Shown here: positions 8,599 to 12,384 of the stretch, piece by piece | How the letters are laid out: every line of letters begins with the position of its first letter | Numbering within the stretch: the stretch's first letter is position 1 | Made by a program: the position numbers and the translations under genes | The notes under the pieces: model-generated | What the model saw: the letters and a program-made list of their open reading frames with translations, nothing else | The model's database searches: none | Told to the model about the DNA's origin: nothing | From: UBA1227 sp964539045 | GTDB taxonomy: Bacteria; Bacillota; Clostridia; Oscillospirales; Acutalibacteraceae | DNA: 12,384 nt | Direction: 5' to 3' | Assembly: GCA_964539045.1 (NCBI GenBank) | Contig: CAZIHW010000007.1 | Coordinates: 1-12,384, forward strand

Positions 8599-10023
8599 TT
8601 ATTCTTCTCCGTCCCAGCAATATGTGCAAAGGCAATCCTTCGGAAGTCCGATGGCCTTTATAATGCCTTCAAGGGTCTGGAATTCAAGTGAATCAAAATT
8701 AAACTTATCGCAAATCGCTTTACGCATATTTTTACCGCGTTCCGTTCTCGGATCTGCATATTCGTCCAGATGGTTGAATCCCTCTTCTCCCTCAAGTTCC
8801 ATGACGGTTCTCCTTGTTATGAGCTCCATCTCAGAATTGGATCGGGAGAAATTCAAATATTTGCATCCGTACATGATAGGAGGACAGGCAGAGCGCATGT
8901 GAACGCTCTTAGCCCCGTTTTCATAGAGAAATTCAACGGTTCCCTTAAGCTGTGTTCCTCTGACAATCGAGTCATCCACAAACAGGAGCTTTTTGCCCTT
9001 TATAAGCTCATGTACGGGTATCTGTTTCATCGTTGCCACCTTTACACGTTCAGCCTGCTTTCCTCCGAGAAAACTCCTGGGCCATGTAGGGGTGTACTTT
9101 ATAAAAGGTCTGGCAAAATTATATTTTGAAGAATGGCTGTAACCTATAGCATGAGGTGTACCCGAATCAGGAACTCCGCATACAAAGTCCAGATCCGGCA
9201 ATGTACCGTGATTCATCTCATTCTGGGCCATTATTTTACCGTTATTGTATCTCATAACCTCTACGTTTACCCCTTCGTAAACGGAAGTCGGATAACCGTA
9301 GTATGACCAGAGGAAAGCACATATCTTAAGCTTACCTCTCGCCGGTGAAAGAACCTTCATCTCATCGGAGGTTAATTCAACTATCTCTCCGGGGCCGAGG
9401 TCTTTCTCAACCGCATATCCCATCTTTTCAAAAGCGAAGCTTTCGAATGAAACCGCATAGCCCTCATCAGATTTTCCGATTATAATTGGGAGCCTTCCGT
9501 AGAGGTCGCGAGCCGCAATTATGTGTCCGTCATCCTTCAATATAAGAACAGATGCCGTACCGTCTATGGCATCCTGTGCATATTTTATTCCCTCTTCAAA
9601 TCCGGCTTTGGAGTTCATCAATGCGGCAAACACTTCGGTTGAACTGATTTTTCCGGAAGTCATACCCATAAGATGTCCTCCGGTTGTTCTGAGATAATTT
9701 TCGACAAGCTCGTCCTTGTTATTTATAATTCCAACCATGCATATAGCATAAGTGCCGAAGCTCGCCTTAACTATCAAAGGCTGCGGATCATAATCAGAAA
9801 TACATCCGATAGCAGAAGTGCCCTTCATCTCATCGAACACGTACTCAAACTTTGTCCTGAAGGGTGAATTCTCTATATTGTGAATTTCCCTTTGTAGACC
9901 TATTTCCTTGTCATAAGCGGCCATTCCGCCTCGTCTTGTTCCCAAATGGGAATGGTAGTCGGTTCCGAAAAAAACATCTGCCATTGCATCGCTTTTACAA
10001 GCTGCACCGAAAAATCCGCCCAT
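8599..10023 (-). CDS. purF: Amidophosphoribosyltransferase-like protein with degenerate glutaminase domain
   Basis: Step 1: makes phosphoribosylamine from PRPP; normal enzymes use glutamine-derived ammonia. 474 residues. The C-terminal phosphoribosyltransferase half looks intact: GVPDSGTPHAIGYSH at about 283-297 and the PRPP loop LLFVDDSIVRGTQLKG at 346-361. Cys235, Cys387, Cys466 and Cys469 (CTYC) match in position the four [4Fe-4S] ligands of the Bacillus enzyme. The N-terminal Ntn-hydrolase half is altered: normal PurF starts with catalytic Cys in a CG(V/I)xG motif, whereas this begins MGGFFG with Gly2 at that place. The usual Arg73-type residue, the NG pair and the SD(S/T)E aspartate read IGC, NN and SSTE. 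Known relatives with this MGGFFG start are annotated as PurF in clostridia and Bacteroides. ATG at 10023 gives the family N-terminus; an in-frame GTG at 10032 is an alternative. The ATG is 1 nt after the purC stop. Confidence 0.9.
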   Translation of the reverse strand: MGGFFGAACKSDAMADVFFGTDYHSHLGTRRGGMAAYDKEIGLQREIHNIENSPFRTKFEYVFDEMKGTSAIGCISDYDPQPLIVKASFGTYAICMVGIINNKDELVENYLRTTGGHLMGMTSGKISSTEVFAALMNSKAGFEEGIKYAQDAIDGTASVLILKDDGHIIAARDLYGRLPIIIGKSDEGYAVSFESFAFEKMGYAVEKDLGPGEIVELTSDEMKVLSPARGKLKICAFLWSYYGYPTSVYEGVNVEVMRYNNGKIMAQNEMNHGTLPDLDFVCGVPDSGTPHAIGYSHSSKYNFARPFIKYTPTWPRSFLGGKQAERVKVATMKQIPVHELIKGKKLLFVDDSIVRGTQLKGTVEFLYENGAKSVHMRSACPPIMYGCKYLNFSRSNSEMELITRRTVMELEGEEGFNHLDEYADPRTERGKNMRKAICDKFNFDSLEFQTLEGIIKAIGLPKDCLCTYCWDGEE

Positions 10024-10024
10024 T

Positions 10025-10735
10025 TTATTCACCCATCAATCTTCTCATTATTTCGTTATATGCATCTTCTACTCCGCCCATATCTCTGCGGAATCTGTCT
10101 TTATCGAGTTTTTCATTCGTATCCTTATCCCAAAGTCTGCAAGTATCAGGAGATATCTCGTCTGCGAGTACTATCTTTCCGTCTGCGGTCTTACCGAACT
10201 CAAGTTTAAAGTCTACAAGTCTTACATTGAGAGTAAGCATATAAGCTTTTAAAACCTCATTGATTTTGAAGGCCATATCCTTGATTGTTTTGATCTCTTC
10301 CTTGGTGGCGAGCTTCAAAGCAAGCGCGTGGTACTCATTAAGAAGCGGATCTCCCAAGTCGTCATTTTTGTATGAAAATTCAATGGTCGGCTCATCAAAA
10401 ACTATACCCTCTTCAACACCGTAGTGTTTTGCGAATGAGCCTGCCGAAATATTTCTGATTATAACTTCAAGAGGAACTATAGAAACCTTCTTCACAACGG
10501 TGTCTCTGTCGTTTAACTGCTCTACAAAATGTGTAGGGATACCCTCTTTTTCAAGCATTTGCATAAGGAAGTTCGACATCTTATTGTTGATTACGCCCTT
10601 GCCGACAATAGTACCTTTCTTGAGTCCGTTAAATGCAGTAGCATCGTCCTTATAAGAAACTATGCAAAGCTGAGGATCTGATGTAGCAAATACTTTTTTG
10701 GCTTTTCCTTCATAAATCTGTTCGAGTTTTTCCAC
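10025..10735 (-). CDS. purC: SAICAR synthetase
   Basis: Step 7: ATP-dependent ligation of CAIR and aspartate to SAICAR. With a GTG start at 10735 the product is 236 residues and begins MEKLEQIYEGKAKKV, the standard PurC N-terminus. An in-frame ATG 13 codons upstream adds a non-homologous stretch and sits before the ribosome site, so it is rejected. Motifs: EGKAKKV at 9-15 (nucleotide loop), KGVINNKMSNFL, the signature VPLEVIIRNISAGSFAK, and LADEISPDTCRLWD near the C-terminal third, followed by DKDRFRRDMGG. It follows purE by 45 nt, a gap that contains a terminator-like hairpin, and ends 1 nt before the purF ATG. purB, which acts next, is not in the window. Confidence 0.96.
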   Translation of the reverse strand: MEKLEQIYEGKAKKVFATSDPQLCIVSYKDDATAFNGLKKGTIVGKGVINNKMSNFLMQMLEKEGIPTHFVEQLNDRDTVVKKVSIVPLEVIIRNISAGSFAKHYGVEEGIVFDEPTIEFSYKNDDLGDPLLNEYHALALKLATKEEIKTIKDMAFKINEVLKAYMLTLNVRLVDFKLEFGKTADGKIVLADEISPDTCRLWDKDTNEKLDKDRFRRDMGGVEDAYNEIMRRLMGE

Positions 10736-10743
10736 TGTTAATT

Positions 10744-10748
10744 CCTCC
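10744..10748 (-). promoter_or_regulatory. Ribosome binding site that fixes the GTG start of purC
   Basis: GGAGG on the minus strand lies 8 nt upstream of the GTG at 10735. The in-frame ATG at 10774 has no comparable site and lies inside the downstream arm and U-tract region of the purE-end hairpin, so GTG is the better start. Confidence 0.85.
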
Positions 10749-10758
10749 AAATATTCAC

Positions 10759-10794
10759 AAAATAAAACAAGCAAATACCATCAGTATTTGCTTG
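10759..10794 (-). terminator. Terminator-like hairpin spanning the purE stop codon
   Basis: Minus-strand CAAGCAAATAC (10794-10784) pairs perfectly over 11 bp with GTATTTGCTTG (10778-10768) around a 5-nt loop that contains the UGA stop of purE. It is followed at once by TTTTATTTT (10767-10759). The shape is that of an intrinsic terminator, though the stem has only four G-C pairs, so it may be partial or act as an RNA processing or stability element. Because the 5' arm is coding, a ribosome finishing purE would cover it. An operon-internal attenuator is inferred, not shown. Confidence 0.6.
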
Positions 10795-11269
10795 CAATTT
10801 CCCTGTCTTTTTCCAGCACCTTCTGCGCACCTGCACATCTTGCCTCGTTAAGCTTATCTGCAAGTACTTCGTCTTCAACACTCAGTATTTGAATAGCGAG
10901 AAGGGCTGCATTCTGAGCGCCGTCTATAGCAACAGTAGCAACGGGCAATCCGCTTGGCATTTGTACTGTTGAAAGCAAGGCATCAAGTCCGTCAAGAGTA
11001 GAGCTCTTTACGGGAATACCTATGATCGGAAGAGTTGTCTGAGCAGCGCAGGCTCCGGCCAGATGAGCGGCTTTGCCGGCGGCAGCTATAATAACCCCGA
11101 AACCGTTTTCACGCGCACTGCTGCAAAATTGTTGCACCTGTGCCGGGGTTCTGTGCGCAGAATAAACGTGTACCTCTGTCGGAACACCGTATTCTTTCAA
11201 GGTATTAATACACTTTTCAACAACGGGAAGATCAGAATCGCTCCCCATTATCACTGCAACTTTTTTCAT
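10781..11269 (-). CDS. purE: 5-(carboxyamino)imidazole ribonucleotide mutase / AIR carboxylase
   Basis: Step 6: provides CAIR, either by rearranging N5-CAIR (class I, needs PurK) or by carboxylating AIR with CO2 directly (class II). First gene of the operon, 162 residues. Motifs: GSDSDLP at 9-15, SAHRTP at 37-42 with catalytic His39, AAAGKAAHLAG at 62-72, and STVQMPSGLPVATVAI in the C-terminal third. The 62-72 loop reads GKAAHLAG, where E. coli-type class I enzymes have GGAAHLPG, and no purK is present here, so the class is uncertain. ATG at 11269 is chosen over an in-frame GTG at 11278 because that GTG lies inside the AAGGTGG ribosome site. The riboswitch terminator ends about 20 nt upstream of the start. 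Confidence 0.96.
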   Translation of the reverse strand: MKKVAVIMGSDSDLPVVEKCINTLKEYGVPTEVHVYSAHRTPAQVQQFCSSARENGFGVIIAAAGKAAHLAGACAAQTTLPIIGIPVKSSTLDGLDALLSTVQMPSGLPVATVAIDGAQNAALLAIQILSVEDEVLADKLNEARCAGAQKVLEKDREIASKY

Positions 11270-11274
11270 GACTT

Positions 11275-11281
11275 CCACCTT
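11275..11281 (-). promoter_or_regulatory. Ribosome binding site of purE
   Basis: Minus-strand AAGGTGG lies 5 nt before the ATG at 11269. It overlaps a possible upstream GTG, which argues that the ATG is the real start. Confidence 0.75.
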
Positions 11282-11289
11282 AAATTCTT

Positions 11290-11335
11290 AAAAAATATAA
11301 GGGCAGTCCTTTAGCGTGTAACTAATGGACTGCCC
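11290..11335 (-). terminator. Riboswitch-controlled intrinsic terminator upstream of purE
   Basis: GGGCAGTCC (11335-11327) pairs with GGACTGCCC (11309-11301). After a single A/A mismatch the stem continues with TTAG (11325-11322) and CTAA (11314-11311), closing a 7-nt loop. The U-rich run TTATATTTTTT (11300-11290) follows. The first four bases of the 5' arm are also the conserved GGGC end of the ZTP aptamer, so aptamer folding and terminator folding exclude each other. Ligand binding should therefore permit read-through into purE. Confidence 0.93.
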
Positions 11336-11400
11336 AGACGGTCGACATAATATAATCCTTTGCTCCCATGTAGTGCTCCACAAATCCGTCAGTTACAAAG
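11331..11400 (-). promoter_or_regulatory. ZMP/ZTP riboswitch aptamer (pfl motif)
   Basis: The minus-strand RNA matches the pfl/ZTP consensus. P1 is CUUUG (11400-11396) with CAAAG (11362-11358). Inside lies AACUGACGG, then P2 UGUGG (11382-11378) with CUACA (11373-11369), then the conserved GGGAGC (11367-11362). A linker leads to GACCGUCUGGGCA, the conserved 3' element. The pseudoknot is exact: GACGG (11390-11386) complements CCGUC (11341-11337). The usual bases here are GGCG with CGCC, so both sides have changed together, which supports real pairing. Known members of this class activate purine and one-carbon genes when ZMP or ZTP builds up as 10-formyl-THF runs short. Confidence 0.95.
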
Positions 11401-11409
11401 AACAAATTA

Positions 11410-11439
11410 ATTATACTCAAAAACACATGGAAAAATCAA
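11410..11439 (-). promoter_or_regulatory. Sigma-A-type promoter of the pur operon
   Basis: A perfect -10 box TATAAT is at 11415-11410 and a -35 match TTGATT (4 of 6) at 11439-11434, with an 18-nt spacer. The predicted start falls near 11402-11404, just before the riboswitch P1 helix at 11400, which is where it should be. The surrounding A/T richness can create such boxes by chance, but the position relative to the aptamer makes this one credible. Confidence 0.8.
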
Positions 11440-11449
11440 CCGAACTAAT
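11437..11449. promoter_or_regulatory. Possible single PurBox-like site next to the -35
   Basis: The plus strand carries the core CCGAAC at 11440-11445 with A/T-rich flanks, matching about 10 of 13 positions of the Gram-positive PurR PurBox as I remember it (AWWWCCGAACWWT). It directly abuts the -35 box. No correctly spaced inverted second box was found, so this may be chance. Confidence 0.25.
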
Positions 11450-11494
11450 GTACAAATTACGACAATTTTACATACATTTTTCTGTAGTTTTGAC

Positions 11495-11556
11495 TAGTCT
11501 GACAGCGCCCTTTTGTACCCGCCCAAAACAGCGGCCTTTTGGCGCCGTACAGACTA
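11495..11556 (-). repeat. GC-rich 62-nt imperfect palindrome between ilvE and the pur promoter
   Basis: The minus strand folds as TAGTCTG (11556-11550), a bulged T (11549), and ACGGCGCC (11548-11541), pairing with GGCGCTGT (11509-11502) and CAGACTA (11501-11495): 15 pairs in all, one being a G-U wobble. Inside is a smaller CCGC/GCGG hairpin (11534-11531 with 11522-11519). The wobble would be an A-C mismatch on the other strand, so a minus-strand RNA is favoured. There is no U-run after it, so it is not a standard terminator. It could be an ilvE 3' stabiliser, a Rho-independent-like pause, or a small dispersed palindromic repeat. Confidence 0.65.
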
Positions 11557-11582
11557 TTCGTACCGATATATTTTTTGGGGAC

Positions 11583-12384
11583 TTAATCAATCTTTACGAC
11601 CCAATCCTTTGTATCGTCAATCTTTCCCCACTGAATACCTGTGAGAGTATCATAGAGCCACTGGGTAGTTTCACCTATTTCAAAATTGTTGATGGTGTAC
11701 TTTTCCCCGAGATAAGAGAGTTCGCCTATAGGAGATACAACAGCTGCTGTACCTGTTCCCCAGGCCTCCTCAAGCTTGCCTGCTCTGAGAGCATCGAATA
11801 CCTCATCAGCACTTATCTTTCTCTCTTCAACAGGGATACCTTTTTCCTTGAGAAGCTCTATGCATGACTTTCTTGTGATACCCGGAAGTACAGAACCGAG
11901 AAGCTTAGGCGTAACTACTGTTCCGTCGATTTTGAACATAACGTTCATTGCGCCTACCTCTTCAATGTACTTTCTCTCTACACCGTCAAGCCAAAGAACC
12001 TGGGAGTAGCCCTGAAGCTCTGCCTTATGACCGGCTCTGGTTGATGCAGCATAGTTACCGCCGCACTTTGCATATCCGGTACCGCCTCTTACTGCACGTA
12101 CATCGTCAGTTTCTATCATAATCTTAACAGGGTTAATGCCCTCCGGATAATAGCTTCCTGAGGGGGAGCCTATTATGATGAACATAGCTTTTTGAATAGT
12201 ATGAACACCGAGAGTCTCATCAATGCCGAGAAGGAACGGTCTGATGTAAAGAGATGTTCCCTCAGTATGAGGAACCCAGTCCTTTTCTACTTCTACAAAC
12301 TTCTTGATGGCCTCAAGCATCATGTCCTCGTCCATTTGAGGGAGACAAAGTCTGTCAGCTGAATCGTTCATTCTGCGAACATTC
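11583..12384 (-). CDS. ilvE: Branched-chain amino acid aminotransferase (5' end outside window)
   Basis: PLP enzyme that interconverts leucine, isoleucine and valine with their 2-keto acids, using glutamate/2-oxoglutarate. 267 codons are visible; the frame is open to the right edge, and the homologous N-terminal part is missing, so the ATG at 12371 (inside the segment RRMNDSADRLCLP) is not the real start. Full-length enzymes of this type are about 340-360 residues. Residues counted from that ATG: GTSLYIRPFLLG at 38-49, VRGGTGYAKCGGNYAAS at 94-110 with the expected PLP lysine Lys102, and IEEVGAMNVMFKIDG in the middle of the visible part. The sequence resembles the class that includes mitochondrial BCAT rather than the short E. 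coli IlvE. The TAA stop is at 11583-11585. It is separated from purE by about 310 nt with its own promoter for pur, so it is probably a separate transcription unit. Confidence 0.94.
   Translation of the reverse strand, partial: NVRRMNDSADRLCLPQMDEDMMLEAIKKFVEVEKDWVPHTEGTSLYIRPFLLGIDETLGVHTIQKAMFIIIGSPSGSYYPEGINPVKIMIETDDVRAVRGGTGYAKCGGNYAASTRAGHKAELQGYSQVLWLDGVERKYIEEVGAMNVMFKIDGTVVTPKLLGSVLPGITRKSCIELLKEKGIPVEERKISADEVFDALRAGKLEEAWGTGTAAVVSPIGELSYLGEKYTINNFEIGETTQWLYDTLTGIQWGKIDDTKDWVVKID

Noticed and set aside
10736..10774. Upstream ATG extending purC by 13 codons
   Set aside because: The added residues are not part of PurC, no ribosome site precedes it, and GGAGG is correctly placed for the GTG at 10735.
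11446..11475. A second PurBox partner upstream of the CCGAAC core
   Set aside because: Only a poor, same-orientation CGACAA-type match was found; PurR boxes are usually inverted pairs at a fixed distance.
11495..11556. The palindrome as a normal intrinsic terminator of ilvE
   Set aside because: The minus strand after the stem reads GTCAAAACTACAG, with no U-run. On the plus strand the nearest T-run is about 15 nt away and no gene points toward it.
11325..11867. A 180-codon open frame on the plus strand across the riboswitch, palindrome and ilvE end
   Set aside because: It crosses structured regulatory RNA and the conserved C-terminus of ilvE, and its translation looks like nothing familiar. 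It is chance openness.
1..12384. Mobile elements, tRNA or rRNA genes, CRISPR arrays, toxin-antitoxin or defence genes
   Set aside because: None is visible. The window is filled by housekeeping purine genes and ilvE with short gaps, and composition looks even throughout apart from the AT-rich gap before purE.

Overview
This window is one long minus-strand purine biosynthesis operon, probably from a low-to-mid G+C Clostridia, most likely a Lachnospiraceae-type gut or rumen anaerobe. That placement rests on the large single-chain clostridial PurL, the PurF variant whose N-terminus starts MGGFFG, a separate PurO-like IMP cyclohydrolase and AICAR transformylase, AGGAGG-type ribosome sites, and a ZMP/ZTP riboswitch with an intrinsic terminator. 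It is an inference from family resemblance, not a database match.

From right to left, which is the direction of transcription: the 3' two-thirds of a branched-chain aminotransferase (ilvE, 11583 to the right edge); a 300-base gap holding a GC-rich 62-nt imperfect palindrome, a sigma-A-type promoter with a possible PurR half-box, a ZTP riboswitch aptamer and its overlapping terminator; then purE, purC, purF, purM, purN, purO, the stand-alone AICAR transformylase (purH C-terminal half, often called purV), purD, and purL, which runs off the left edge. Junctions are tight: 4-nt and 14-nt overlaps at purN/purO/purV, 1 nt at purC/purF, and 13 to 45 nt elsewhere. This fits one polycistronic message.

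Together the nine genes cover most of the route from PRPP to IMP: PurF (step 1), PurD (2), PurN (3), PurL (4), PurM (5), PurE (6), PurC (7), PurV (9) and PurO (10). purB (step 8) and purK are not here. The upstream riboswitch senses ZMP/ZTP, and ZMP (AICAR) is the substrate of PurV encoded in the same message, so the control loop closes within the operon.

Most worth a second look: PurF keeps its PRPP-binding domain and four candidate Fe-S cysteines, but its glutaminase half has lost the N-terminal nucleophilic cysteine and other active-site residues. A terminator-like hairpin has the purE stop codon in its loop. Short duplications sit exactly over the stop codons of purV and purD. A GC-rich palindrome of unknown role lies behind ilvE. 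No mobile element, tRNA, rRNA or CRISPR was seen, and no plus-strand gene is credible.
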